64,000 bases of DNA from assembly GCA_963669265.1 (NCBI GenBank), contig OY769916.1, forward strand, positions 3,720,001 to 3,784,000. The letters run 5' to 3'. Position 1 is the stretch's first letter; each line of letters starts with the position of its first letter. The notes under the pieces were generated by a model. That model did no database searches. It was not told the DNA's origin and saw only the letters and a program-made list of their open reading frames with translations. The translations under genes and the position numbers were made by a program. Below, one piece after another: positions 23,409 to 32,157 of the stretch. The stretch is from SZUA-547 sp963669265 (lineage in GTDB: Bacteria > Pseudomonadota > Alphaproteobacteria > Rhodobacterales > Rhodobacteraceae).

Positions 23409-26400
23409 TTACATCGCAAAAACGACGCGATCGCGGGCGATCAGCGATTTGTTGTTGAGCAGAGCACCGGTCTGATCCGACCCCCATTGATCGTTCGGAA
23501 TGATCGTCAATTTCTGCCCGCCGTGCCGCCCGCCGTTGACGTATTTGTGGAGGCTTTCGAGGCGCTGTTCAAAACCCTTCAACTCCTTGTCGTTGGAGCT
23601 GGGCTTGATCACCTTGCGCAGCTTGGCGAGGACCCCGTCGTTGTTGTCTTTATTCGCGTACATCCGATTGATGGCGTCGACCTGAGACTGGCTCATCACC
23701 CTGGGCAGGCCTACCGGACGCTGGGCGACATTCATGGCGTCGAACGCGTCGTCATTGTCCACGCCCTTCACGCCGACCACGTTCAGGTTTCCGGCGTCGC
23801 CCTGAACCTGGGGCACGTAATTGCCCTTGTTCCGGTCGCCAACTTTTCCGAGATAGTCGAGGATCTGCAGACCCACTGTTTTTTCACGCATCACCGGGTC
23901 ATCGGAAACCTCGGCGTAGAAATCCCGTGCGACTTCAATATCGCCGTCCTCGTTCACCCGAGCGCCGTAGACGCCATAGCGCTTTTCCAGGATCTCAGCA
24001 TCCTGTTTGGGAAGCTGACCGTCATGGGCGTCCAGAATCTGATAGATCGCCTGATAGTCCCGGTCGTTGCGGGGCAGCGTGAAAAACGCCTTCGCGTCGG
24101 ATCCGAACGAACCGTGATTGGCCAGTTTGTCGGCGTCGTATTTCCCGGCGTTCTCCATACTTATGCCGAGCTGGCCGTTATGGACGCCCACCTTTGTGTC
24201 GACGATGACGCCGAAGCCCAGCTCCTTGTCGATCACGTTCATCCCCAGATTGGCGCCGATCAGTTTGCCGGGGTCCGAGTTCCGCATGTTGAGCTCGGGC
24301 GTCGCCGATTTGAAGAAACGCTGCTTGACGCCGGAGGGCGTCTTGTAGCTCAGCATGTAGACTTTGTTGATCGAACCCTGATCGCTGTGGCCGACGCCGA
24401 CCCGGTGCTCGTCGGTGAAGAAACTCGGCGCCGTCAGCTCGTTGTAGGTGATGCCGTAATCGAGATATTGCTGCACGATCCTGGGTTTCAGATTGCTGCC
24501 CTGGAACGCCTTGATTTCGGGATTTGTCGGATCCGGCGCAATCGCGTTCCCCTGGCCGGTCGGGTCGGGTTGGCGAACCGAGGTGAGATAGGACTTGGCC
24601 TCGGCGCGGTTGAACCCCTGGTCGGTCCATGTCTTCAGCGCCAGCGCCTCCTGCGCCTGCTGCTGCGTCCGCTGACCGTTCCGGTCGTCGATCTGCGCCA
24701 GATATTGCGGAAGGACGCCCAGCTTGATGCAGCTGATCGCCTCCTCATAGCCTTCCTTCGAGTCCGGTTTGCCGAGAACGCGCATGTTCTTGATCACGTC
24801 ATCGACATTGACCCCGGCCTTGATAGCGGCTTTCAGTCCGGCTGCGTTGTTCGCCATCAGGGCGGCCGCCGAGGGGTCGGTCAGGTTGTCGAGGCTTTGC
24901 AGCTGGCCCGAGAACGCGCCGCCAAAGACCAGCAGCTTGTTCACGGCCTCGTCGACGATCTCTTGCTTGACGCCCTGAAGCGCCGGATCCTGCGCCACTT
25001 CATTGCGGATCGCCGCGCGTTTGGCGGCGTTGTCTGTCGCGATCTTGAGCGCCTCTGGGCTGACGAGATATTCGTCATGCGCCAGTTGCGGGCTGACGAT
25101 CCCGTCCCGCGGCGGCCCAGCGTTCGCCATACGCATGGACATCTCCATCCGCAGCAATTCGCCCGCGACCGCCTCGTCCAAGCCCTGCTGTTTCAGAAGA
25201 TTGCCAAGCTCCGCCAGATCCTGCGCATGATCGAACCGCGCGGCGAGCATACTGTCGATCTGTTGATCGCCAGACCCCAACAGAAACAACGTGTCGTCCC
25301 GGTCGAGCTGCGTAAGCTGCTCGCAGGTCTTGTATATCGACATTCCGGTATTATGCGCGAACAGATCGGTCGGATACGCATCGCCCACATCTTTGCGGAA
25401 AACACCGTTCTGGGTGAGCAAGGCGCGTTGAATTTCCGAGGTGTCGTTTTCCTGTTCGAGAAAGTCGTCGATCGACAGCAAGTTCAGATCGTCGATGTAC
25501 GAGTCGGTCGCTTCCAGTTGAGCCTGCCAGGCCGCGTTCAGGATGTCCTCGGTCTCACGCGGGCTCAGGCGGCCTGAATGCACCAATCGTCCCGATGGTC
25601 CCGCTTGTCCCTCCTCAAACTGTTTGAGTTGCTTCTCCGCCGCAGCCCTCGCCGCATTCACCCCCTGGGGCCATTCGTTTTGAATGCGGTTGAGCAACGC
25701 GCCGGCGGCGTAGCCGTGCTTCGCAGCCCCAATCCATTTGTCCTTGTCCGCTTGCGTCAGCGGCTTGCCAAGGTCGTATTTCTCCTTCGTGACCTCCTCG
25801 AACTTGGCCATGAGTTCGGGTTGATGCTGCCCGAACCTCGCGTTGAGCTCGTCGCTGAAATTATCCCAGTTCTCGCGATTGTTCTCATGGCGCTGCATCA
25901 TCCGTTCAGCGCCCTCCTGACCGTGGGTCTTGAACGCTCTACGCAGCTCGATATTGCCGCCCTGCGCCTGAACCAGTTTCAGCGCCTGATGCGAGCGCAA
26001 CCGCTTGTCCACATTGTCGCTCAGCATATGCGTGCGCAGTTCCTCGCCGTCCGACTTTCCGCGCCGCGCCACCGTCAGGATGATCGCCTCGCGGATTGCC
26101 TGCCGCTGCTCCTTTTTCGACATGCCGGCGCCATGACCGCTGTAGGCGTCTTTCACAGCTTTGCGGGGGATATGGAGCAGCTTGCGCCATTCCTTCGGCG
26201 AGACGTCGTTCAGGCGCTCAACATCCTGCGGCGTCAGGACCACGCCTTGCGCGGCGAGGCTGGCCTTGGCCTGTTCCACATGCTCTTGCTGGCCTTGCCC
26301 GCCCTTCACCTTCAGATGGATGGAACCGGCGACAAGACCGCCGCTCGATCCGGCCGCGATCCCGGCGAGGGCGCCGCCGATAATGCCGCCGACGCCGCCA

Positions 26401-26939
26401 GCGATGTTGCCGAAGATCGGGACCGCCGAGCCCGCGAGGAACCCGGCCACGCCGCCGCCGATCGCGCCCAGGATCGCCAAACCCGCTGTATAGAGGCGGC
26501 GCACCGCGCGCGACCCGGGCGCATGGATCTCCAACTCGTCCGGCGTCACCAGATCGTTGGCGTCGAAATCATCGCCGTCGATCTCCGACGCGTTTGAGGA
26601 GCCGTCTATTTTCTGTTGCTCGAGCCGGGTGTGGAGCTCCAGATTCGCCTGCGTCAGGGCGTTCGCGTTCTGTGATTGCGCGTGTTGTCCGCCGACATTC
26701 ACGTTGTCGTTGTGCGACTGTCCGAAATTGTTGGCGACATACTGTTTCGTCTGGTTCATCCATTGATCGCTGGACGCGCTCGACGAGATGTCGCTTTGAT
26801 TGTCCGAAGCGTTTGCGTCGAACACGACGACTTTCACGTTCTTGCCGTTGACCGCGAATTTGGAGACGGATTCGTTGGGTTCGGACGAGATTTGATTCAG
26901 GTTGCGATTGATGCCGCCTGCGGATTCGATAGAAGCCAT
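23409..26939 (-). CDS. Large effector-like protein with glycine-zipper segment and PI4-kinase-like C-terminus
   Basis: A 1176-residue protein, probably a type III secretion effector. The N-terminal 130 residues are Ser/Asn/Gln-rich and disordered, as in secreted effectors, and there is no Sec signal. Residues 150-208 form a hydrophobic glycine-zipper hairpin (GAIGGGVAGFLAG, GGVGGIIGGALAGIAAG). A long helical middle follows. The C-terminal part has an FFK lysine (K877), a catalytic-loop-like GDRNKGNYV (D1035, N1040) and a metal-site-like GVDNDDAF (D1061), resembling PI4-kinase and actin-fragmin-kinase folds. Two CesT-like chaperone genes lie directly upstream. Kinase activity and secretion are inferences; no secretion apparatus is in the window. 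Confidence 0.72.
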   Translation of the reverse strand: MASIESAGGINRNLNQISSEPNESVSKFAVNGKNVKVVVFDANASDNQSDISSSASSDQWMNQTKQYVANNFGQSHNDNVNVGGQHAQSQNANALTQANLELHTRLEQQKIDGSSNASEIDGDDFDANDLVTPDELEIHAPGSRAVRRLYTAGLAILGAIGGGVAGFLAGSAVPIFGNIAGGVGGIIGGALAGIAAGSSGGLVAGSIHLKVKGGQGQQEHVEQAKASLAAQGVVLTPQDVERLNDVSPKEWRKLLHIPRKAVKDAYSGHGAGMSKKEQRQAIREAIILTVARRGKSDGEELRTHMLSDNVDKRLRSHQALKLVQAQGGNIELRRAFKTHGQEGAERMMQRHENNRENWDNFSDELNARFGQHQPELMAKFEEVTKEKYDLGKPLTQADKDKWIGAAKHGYAAGALLNRIQNEWPQGVNAARAAAEKQLKQFEEGQAGPSGRLVHSGRLSPRETEDILNAAWQAQLEATDSYIDDLNLLSIDDFLEQENDTSEIQRALLTQNGVFRKDVGDAYPTDLFAHNTGMSIYKTCEQLTQLDRDDTLFLLGSGDQQIDSMLAARFDHAQDLAELGNLLKQQGLDEAVAGELLRMEMSMRMANAGPPRDGIVSPQLAHDEYLVSPEALKIATDNAAKRAAIRNEVAQDPALQGVKQEIVDEAVNKLLVFGGAFSGQLQSLDNLTDPSAAALMANNAAGLKAAIKAGVNVDDVIKNMRVLGKPDSKEGYEEAISCIKLGVLPQYLAQIDDRNGQRTQQQAQEALALKTWTDQGFNRAEAKSYLTSVRQPDPTGQGNAIAPDPTNPEIKAFQGSNLKPRIVQQYLDYGITYNELTAPSFFTDEHRVGVGHSDQGSINKVYMLSYKTPSGVKQRFFKSATPELNMRNSDPGKLIGANLGMNVIDKELGFGVIVDTKVGVHNGQLGISMENAGKYDADKLANHGSFGSDAKAFFTLPRNDRDYQAIYQILDAHDGQLPKQDAEILEKRYGVYGARVNEDGDIEVARDFYAEVSDDPVMREKTVGLQILDYLGKVGDRNKGNYVPQVQGDAGNLNVVGVKGVDNDDAFDAMNVAQRPVGLPRVMSQSQVDAINRMYANKDNNDGVLAKLRKVIKPSSNDKELKGFEQRLESLHKYVNGGRHGGQKLTIIPNDQWGSDQTGALLNNKSLIARDRVVFAM

Positions 26940-26984
26940 GTCGTCACGTCTCCCTAAATCTTCGTCGTCTCATGCCGCATCGGC

Positions 26985-27461
26985 TCAAGCGAACGACATT
27001 GGGCCGGCGGGCGGCGCCGTGCGCATCTCGCCTTCCGGCCGTGTCTTGGCGCCGTCGTCGCCCGTCGCGGCGATCCGTTCGCGGATGTCCAGGCCGGTCT
27101 CGATCATGACCCGGATCAGGTCGCTGAAATTCTCCAGATTGAGCAGCGACAGCGGCAGCACGCTGAACCCCTGCAGGTCGCGCCCGGTCTCGCTCAGCCC
27201 CAGCGTCATGACCCCGTTCATCCATGTGATGAAGGTCATCTCCAGCGCAGCGTTCGCCTTGGCGAGGTCCCCCGGCTCGATCCCGGCGATGCGGATGGTG
27301 CAGACCACGAACTCAGTCGGCGACGCGACATAGCTGATCACGACCGGCGTATCGCCGATTTTCAGCGCAACCTGATCATCAGGCCCAAGCTCCAGACTCG
27401 CGAGCCCGGCTTGAGCGGCGAATTCCGCTAAAACGATGTCGACCGCTGTCCGTCCGGACAT
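26985..27461 (-). CDS. CesT-like type III secretion chaperone
   Basis: A 158-residue protein with the small alpha/beta pattern of class I secretion chaperones: an N-terminal helix (VDIVLAEFAAQAGL), strands LELGPDDQVALKIGDTPVVISYV and FVVCTIRIAGI, then an LGLSETGRDLQGFSVLPLSLLNLENFSDLI block ending in a helix. The ATG at 27461 follows AAGGGAG at 8 bases. It lies 45 bp before the 1176-residue protein and after a second chaperone-like gene, the classic chaperone-effector order. Sequence identity in this family is low, so the call rests on pattern and context. Confidence 0.65.
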   Translation of the reverse strand: MSGRTAVDIVLAEFAAQAGLASLELGPDDQVALKIGDTPVVISYVASPTEFVVCTIRIAGIEPGDLAKANAALEMTFITWMNGVMTLGLSETGRDLQGFSVLPLSLLNLENFSDLIRVMIETGLDIRERIAATGDDGAKTRPEGEMRTAPPAGPMSFA

Positions 27462-27513
27462 AGATGTTCTCCCTTGAAGCCGCATACGAAGCGCGCGCGC
27501 ACGCATCTTCCGT

Positions 27514-28014
27514 CTAAATGTCGTCCAATCCCGTATCGGGCAGCTCCGACAGTTCACTCAATGTAGTCCGCCAGCGAAGGGCGATTCGGACGAAACTCAT
27601 AAGATCGTCCTCGAACCCGGCCCCATCGCCCGCGCGTATCACGATCTGTTGCGACAGCTGGACCTCTCTGGCGGGGGGCAGGCGGGTGAAAATCGCGCCG
27701 CCGGTCTCCGCCCAGTTCATGTTCTGGCGCAGAAGGAAAGGCGCAAGCCGGTCGCTGTCCTCCTCCTCCAGGTCGAAGAACGCCGATGCGACCAGTCCCG
27801 GATAGTTCGGCGTTTGCGTTAGCACGATCGAAAGCCCCTTGACCGATAGCGCCGCTGCGCCATGCGCGTCAAAGCGGATGGCGGGCAAACCATGCCGCTC
27901 GGTGAACGCATCCATCGCCGCCCGGATCCCGTCCGCATCCACATCCTGCGATCGGAGCGCATGGAGAGCGGCCTCAACCCGCTGAGCGATAATCTCGGTG
28001 TTGGTGTCGGTCAT
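27514..28014 (-). CDS. Second CesT-like secretion chaperone
   Basis: A 166-residue acidic protein with a helix-strand-strand plan similar to its neighbour: RVEAALHALRSQ, IRFDAHGAAALSVKGLSIVLTQ, GLVASAFFDLEEE, then LAPFLLRQNMNWAETGGAIFTRLPPAREVQLSQQIVI and a C-terminal helix. The N-containing segment after the strands and the final long helix match type III chaperones. ACGGAG precedes the ATG. It is first in the operon; two different chaperones may form a heterodimer for one large effector. Confidence 0.6.
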   Translation of the reverse strand: MTDTNTEIIAQRVEAALHALRSQDVDADGIRAAMDAFTERHGLPAIRFDAHGAAALSVKGLSIVLTQTPNYPGLVASAFFDLEEEDSDRLAPFLLRQNMNWAETGGAIFTRLPPAREVQLSQQIVIRAGDGAGFEDDLMSFVRIALRWRTTLSELSELPDTGLDDI

Positions 28015-28348
28015 GGCCGCTCCGTTTCAGTTTCAACGCGTCCACGCCCCGCGAAGGTATCAGTCGCCGGAATAGTATCGCAGATAGCGACTTGGGCCGT
28101 CAGGTACTTTTTTGGGGAGTTGGCGGGTTGCCGGCGCTTGGGCAATTGACCCTTAGCCGGACCGGCTCTGTAGTATTCGCGCTGGATCGAATCGGACTTT
28201 TTTGCAAAATAAGATTCAGTATTATCGCGTGTCTTGCGAGTCATCAGATGTATTCATAATTTCAGTAAAATGACTATAAAAATAATTACAATGTGATGAA
28301 TATTACATTTTCTACAATGGGTTTTAGTTCCTTTAATAGAGGCCAGCG
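28015..28348. other. AT-rich intergenic region, probable promoter of the effector operon
   Basis: No convincing gene. Positions 28190-28330 are markedly AT-rich compared with both flanks and contain an imperfect dyad with arms AATGT (28290) and ACATT (28305). This probably holds the minus-strand promoter for the chaperone-effector genes and the 3' end of the rtcR transcript. Confidence 0.45.
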
Positions 28349-29953
28349 CTACGTTACTTTATGTGCGATGACCTCGGCCCAGCTCAGATCGAACTTCGCC
28401 AGATACTTTCGCAGGCGATCGCTGTCGTTCGTGCTGCTGCGACGTCGCCGCGAGGCCTGGAACAGCTTGCGTCCGGCGTCGCTAAGCGAGGATGACGACT
28501 GACATGTGGTTAGGACTTCGGCGAGTTGAACACGGTCGAAGCGGTCGACCTCCGCGATTTCTTCATCGGAGAAGTGGTCGCGCAAAACGGAGGTCGATGG
28601 CTTATCGGGAGACTGACTCCATCTCGCCCGCAATTGCGCGATCTCGGCATTGGCGATTGCAGTCGTGATCCGCCCTCTTGGCGCGAGGGTGGCCATTCTG
28701 GTCACCGAGGCCGCCAGATCCCGGAAATTTCCCGTCCAGGCGGCGTCTGGGCCAATCGCGAAGGTTAGGAACTGATCTTCGGCCTCTCGGTTCATTGTGA
28801 CGCGTTCGCCTGTGTTTTCGGCGTGTCGAGCCAGTTCGAAGGCGAGGTTCGGCGCGATGTCCTCCCGCCGCTCAGAGAGTCCCGGTAGGCGAAAGGTCCA
28901 AAGATCGAGGCGAGCCAGCAGGTCTTCACGAAAGCGACCTTTCTTCACTTCATCGATCAGGTCGCGATTGGAGCCGGCGATCAGCGTGAAGTCGCTGGTC
29001 CGCTCGCGATCGGCGCCCACTGGCAGAAATCGACCTTCCTCGATCGCACGCAGCATCATCGCCTGCTCGTCGAGGCCGAGCTCGCCGATCTCATCGAGAA
29101 ACAGCATGCCCGTATCAGCGCCGATCAACAGGCCGTCCCGGTCAGAGACCGCGCCAGTGAACGCGCCCTTCTTGTGGCCGAACAGGGCGGACATCGCTTG
29201 GTCGCCTCGTAGCGTCGCGCAATTCACCTCGACAAAAGCGCCTTTGATCAGGTGTCGGGATCGTTTCAACTCATAGATCCGACGGGCGAGCTGCGTTTTG
29301 CCAGCGCCGGTTGGGCCGGTCAAAAGGATTGGGGCGCCTGACCGCAGAGCCACAGTCTCGATGCGGTCGATCACTTCGTTGAAAGCGGCGTTCATTGTCT
29401 CGATGCCGGATTTCAGAAAGGACGCGCCCTCCGCGCGTTCCTCGGCGAAGCGGGTCGCGATGTCGTCATAGCGCGAGAGGTCGAGATCGATCACCGCATA
29501 GCCGCCCGGGTCGCCGTCCCTCCAGCGACGCGGCGGCGCAAGCTGGAGCAATCGCCCGGGCAGGTAGCGCGCCTCGGTCAAGAGGAACAGGCAGATCTGG
29601 GCGACATGGGTGCCGGTGGTGATCTGGATTAGGTAATCGTTCGCGTCGGGGCTGAATTCGTATCCGCGCGCGAACTTGTGCAACGCGCTGTAGACGGCGC
29701 TGAAATCCCACGGATCGTCCAGGTCCATCCGCGTGAGTTCGACCTTGGTTTCCGGAGAGGTCGTCTCAATATCCTTCACCACCTTGCGAGCCAGACCCGC
29801 ATGTTTCTGGTCGTGGAACAGGATCAATCGATCGATCAGCAGATCCGGGTGGTGACACATCGCCACGTTCGGGCGCCACCGGTTCCATCGGTCGGGTCCC
29901 GAGTGGGCGTCGAGCGTCGTTCCCAGAAAGGCGATGACAACCGTTTGTTTCAT
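28349..29953 (-). CDS. rtcR: RtcR, CARF-domain sigma54-dependent activator of RNA repair
   Basis: Regulator of 534 residues that activates RNA-repair genes when it senses an RNA-damage ligand. Residues 1-180 are the RtcR-type CARF sensor domain (VVIAFLGTTLD, ITTGTHVAQI at 111-120). The AAA+ domain has Walker A GPTGAGKT (213-220), the sigma54-contact loop GAFTGA (262-267), a Walker B FLDEIGEL and the RFREDLLARL sensor region. The C-terminus is helical with a Ser/Arg-rich stretch and probably carries the DNA-binding helix-turn-helix. It is divergent from the Ro60 gene, before which a good sigma54 promoter is visible. In Salmonella, RtcR responds to tRNA fragments with cyclic phosphate ends. Confidence 0.95.
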   Translation of the reverse strand: MKQTVVIAFLGTTLDAHSGPDRWNRWRPNVAMCHHPDLLIDRLILFHDQKHAGLARKVVKDIETTSPETKVELTRMDLDDPWDFSAVYSALHKFARGYEFSPDANDYLIQITTGTHVAQICLFLLTEARYLPGRLLQLAPPRRWRDGDPGGYAVIDLDLSRYDDIATRFAEERAEGASFLKSGIETMNAAFNEVIDRIETVALRSGAPILLTGPTGAGKTQLARRIYELKRSRHLIKGAFVEVNCATLRGDQAMSALFGHKKGAFTGAVSDRDGLLIGADTGMLFLDEIGELGLDEQAMMLRAIEEGRFLPVGADRERTSDFTLIAGSNRDLIDEVKKGRFREDLLARLDLWTFRLPGLSERREDIAPNLAFELARHAENTGERVTMNREAEDQFLTFAIGPDAAWTGNFRDLAASVTRMATLAPRGRITTAIANAEIAQLRARWSQSPDKPSTSVLRDHFSDEEIAEVDRFDRVQLAEVLTTCQSSSSLSDAGRKLFQASRRRRSSTNDSDRLRKYLAKFDLSWAEVIAHKVT

Positions 29954-29956
29954 TGG

Positions 29957-29978
29957 GTGATATAAACATATAAATCAC
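29957..29978. promoter_or_regulatory. Dyad upstream of rtcR, possible RtcR binding site
   Basis: Arms GTGAT (29957-29961) and ATCAC (29974-29978) flank an AT-rich centre. The site lies immediately before the rtcR start and about 125-145 bp upstream of the sigma54 promoter, a usual distance for an enhancer-type activator site. Confidence 0.4.
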
Positions 29979-30102
29979 GATATGGATAGATCGATACAGC
30001 GTCACTGGCGATATGGGTAATTCGGGCGCGCCTCCTTCAGAGGCCACTTTTAAAGAATATTATCAACAACTTGTCGTTTTTCTTCGATCCCTGAGCCCGA
30101 AT

Positions 30103-30118
30103 TGGCACGCGTCTCGCA
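30103..30118 (+). promoter_or_regulatory. Sigma54 (-24/-12) promoter of the RNA repair operon
   Basis: TGGCACG-CGTC-TCGCA matches the sigma54 consensus TGGCACG-N4-TTGCA at all but one conserved base, and the GG and GC elements are exactly 12 bp apart. Transcription should start near 30130, about 70 bp before the Ro60 ATG. The divergent RtcR has the GAFTGA loop required to activate such a promoter. Confidence 0.85.
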
Positions 30119-30200
30119 AAGCTCCAATCGAGTCGCCGCGAAAGGCGCCGGGGCCGGTCAATTCGGATCGGCCCCGCCACCAGAGATCAGGAGTTGGACG

Positions 30201-31757
30201 ATGGCCAACAAGGAAGTTTTCGGAAGGGATCATGGTCTGCGGCGCGCGGACGGGGTGAGCCATGAAGGGGGCGCCGCCTACCGCAGGTCGGACGCCCAGG
30301 CGCTGGCGCAGCTCGCAGCGACGGGTTGTCTGAACCAGACATTCTATCTGGGCGCTGAAGAGCAGCTTGAGGAACTGTTGATGCTGGCTGGCGAGGCCGA
30401 GCCGGAGTTTCTGGCGCAGACCGCCATCTGGTGTCGGCGCGAAGGCTACATGAAGGATACGCCGGCGGTTCTGGCGGCTGTTCTGTCGATCCGCGAGCCG
30501 GCCTTGTTTCGTCAGGTCTTCGGTCGCGTCGTCGACAACGGCAAGATGCTGCGAAACTTCGTGCAGGTCATGCGATCGGGCGCGGTGGGCCGGACTTCTC
30601 TGGGCACGGCGCCTAAGAGCATGGTTCAGTCCTGGCTGAATACGGCGTCGGACAAGGCCCTTCTGGCGGCTTCGGTTGGGCAGGATCCGAACCTCGCGGA
30701 TGTGATCCGGATGGTGCATCCGAAGGCCGAGGATGAGCGCCGCAACGCGTTCTTCGCCTGGCTGATCGGCCGTCCCTGCGATGTCGAGCTGTTGCCGCAG
30801 TCGGTGCAGGATTGGTTGGCCATGAAGGCCGGCGTGAAAGGAAGGCCCGTTCCGGATGTGCCGTTTCAGATGCTGGCTTCGCTGCCGCTGACGACCCGTC
30901 ACTGGATCAAGATCGCCGAGCGCGGCGGATGGCAGATGGTTCGTATGAACCTGAACACCTTCCAGCGTCACGGCGTGTTCGAGAACCGGAAGATGGTCGC
31001 CCGGATCGCGGCGAAGCTGCGGGATGCGGATGAGATCGCCCGCGCGCGGGTGTTCCCGTACCAGTTGCTGGCGGCGTGGAAGCACGCCGATCCGGCGCTG
31101 CCGGTGGAGATCCGCGAGGCGTTGCAGGACGCGATGGAGATCGCGGTCGGCAACGTGCCGAAACTGCCGGGCGTGGTCGCTGTGTGCCCGGACGTCTCCG
31201 GCTCGATGAGCTGGGCGACGACCGGAGCGCGCCTCGGTGCGACATCCAAGGTGCGCTGCATCGACGTGGCGGGCCTGATGGCGGCGGCGGTCCTGCGCAA
31301 GAACCGGCAGGCTTATGTGCTGCCGTTCGAGCAGGACGTGGTCGATATCCGCCTGAACCCGAGGGATACGGTGGTGACCAACGCGGAAGCCCTGGCCTCC
31401 ATCGGCGGGGGCGGCACGGCTTGTTCGGCGCCGCTGGCGCGGCTGAACGCCATGCGCGCGCGCGTCGATACGGTGATCCTGGTCTCGGATAACGAGAGCT
31501 GGGCGGACCGGCGCAGCGGCTGGGGTCGCGGCACGGCGATGATGAAGGAGTGGGAGACGCTGAAGCGTCGGAACAAGGGCGCGAAGCTGATCTGCATCGA
31601 CATCACGCCGAACGTCACGGTCCAGGCCTATGAGCGTCGGGACGTGTTGAATGTCGGCGGCTTCTCGGATCGCGTATTCGATCTGATCGCCGCCTTCGCA
31701 AACGATCGGCTGGACCCGGATCACTGGGTCGGAGAGATCGAGAAAGTGAGGTTGTGA
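30201..31757 (+). CDS. rsr: Ro60/TROVE-domain RNA-binding protein (Rsr)
   Basis: Bacterial orthologue of the Ro autoantigen, a ring of HEAT-like repeats that binds Y RNAs outside and misfolded or damaged RNA ends in its central hole. The 518 residues start MANKEVFGRDHGLRRADG; the TROVE repeats occupy about 20-340 (FYLGAEEQLEELLMLA, PEFLAQTAIWCRREGYMKDTPAVLAAVL). The C-terminal von Willebrand A domain has an intact MIDAS motif DVSGSMS and later ILVSDNESW. The start has AGGAG at 8 bases; a longer frame begins inside the sigma54 promoter and would be untranscribed. Four Y RNA-like units follow directly. Confidence 0.95.
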   Translation: MANKEVFGRDHGLRRADGVSHEGGAAYRRSDAQALAQLAATGCLNQTFYLGAEEQLEELLMLAGEAEPEFLAQTAIWCRREGYMKDTPAVLAAVLSIREPALFRQVFGRVVDNGKMLRNFVQVMRSGAVGRTSLGTAPKSMVQSWLNTASDKALLAASVGQDPNLADVIRMVHPKAEDERRNAFFAWLIGRPCDVELLPQSVQDWLAMKAGVKGRPVPDVPFQMLASLPLTTRHWIKIAERGGWQMVRMNLNTFQRHGVFENRKMVARIAAKLRDADEIARARVFPYQLLAAWKHADPALPVEIREALQDAMEIAVGNVPKLPGVVAVCPDVSGSMSWATTGARLGATSKVRCIDVAGLMAAAVLRKNRQAYVLPFEQDVVDIRLNPRDTVVTNAEALASIGGGGTACSAPLARLNAMRARVDTVILVSDNESWADRRSGWGRGTAMMKEWETLKRRNKGAKLICIDITPNVTVQAYERRDVLNVGGFSDRVFDLIAAFANDRLDPDHWVGEIEKVRL

Positions 31758-31761
31758 AACT

Positions 31762-31832
31762 GTCCGGGGGAATGCTGGTGCGACTACATCTTGTTGCATG
31801 TGAGCGTCACATCAAACCCTTGTCCCCCGGAC
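31762..31832 (+). ncRNA. Y RNA 1, minimal form without tRNA-like module
   Basis: A 71-base unit closed by a perfect 9-bp stem (GTCCGGGGG with CCCCCGGAC). Inside are the Y-type strands GAATGCTGGTGCGACTACAT and CACATCAAACCCTTGTC, which recur in the next three units. The loop end is a simple hairpin, ATGTGA-GCG-TCACAT, so this unit lacks the tRNA mimic. It lies 4 bases after the Ro60 stop codon. Confidence 0.8.
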
Positions 31833-31842
31833 CCTGAAACAA

Positions 31843-31970
31843 CGCGGCGAATGCCGGTGGAACTACATGACATCATGGGTCGCGGGTTCGAGTCCCGCCG
31901 GATCTGAGAACAGATCCGTAGCTCAGTCGGTAGAGCAATGAAGATGTTTCACCACACCTTTGTCGTCGCG
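31843..31970 (+). ncRNA. Y RNA 2 with permuted tRNA-like module
   Basis: A 128-base unit closed by an 8-bp stem (CGCGGCGA with TCGTCGCG). The Y strand GAATGCCGGTGGAACTACAT is followed by a T-arm (GCGGG-TTCGAGT-CCCGC). An acceptor stem (CGGATCT/AGATCCG) is capped by a short loop instead of having free ends. A D-arm (GCTCAGTCGGTAGAGC) follows, then the other Y strand TTTCACCACACCTTTGTCG. ACATC and GATGT pair where an anticodon stem would be. The order T-arm, acceptor, D-arm is a circular permutation of tRNA, as in YrlA-type bacterial Y RNAs. Confidence 0.85.
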
Positions 31971-32002
31971 ACTTTGGAGGAATTGATCGAGGAAACGGAT
32001 AC

Positions 32003-32150
32003 CGGGGCGAATGCCTGCGGGACTACATGGTAGACGCAGCCCCGCTGCGGCGGGGTGGTGAGTTCGACTCTCACCGTGGGGGTTCTAGTCCCCCTCCGGG
32101 CTTCGGTCCGGGTGGCGGAAGAAACGTCTCGCGAAGTCCTTGTCGCCCCG
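32003..32150 (+). ncRNA. Y RNA 3 with permuted tRNA-Leu-like module
   Basis: A 148-base unit closed by CGGGGCGA/TCGCCCCG. After the Y strand GAATGCCTGCGGGACTACAT come, in order: the 3' half of a Leu-type D-arm (GGTAGACGC); a tetraloop hairpin CCCCGC-TGCG-GCGGGG in place of the anticodon arm; a long variable-arm hairpin (GGTGAG-TTCGA-CTCACC, with one extra base); a T-arm (GGGGG-TTCTAGT-CCCCC); a capped acceptor (CCGGG-CTTCGGT-CCGGG); and the 5' half of the D-arm (TGGCGGAA). It then returns to the Y strand with CCTTGTCG. The module opens in the D-loop and has no anticodon. Confidence 0.8.
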
Positions 32151-32157
32151 TCCGGAA

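Noticed and set aside
23406..25577. 723-codon open frame opposite the large effector gene
   Set aside because: Antisense frame produced by high GC content. The minus-strand frame has the better start, domain motifs and operon position.
28011..28244. 77-codon frame before the second chaperone gene
   Set aside because: Basic, low-complexity translation, no ribosome site, and it overlaps the chaperone start; treated as promoter region.
28349..29953. CARF domain, considered as a sign of a CRISPR type III system
   Set aside because: The protein has the sigma54 AAA+ domain and RtcR context. No repeats with regular spacers and no cas genes are present in the window.
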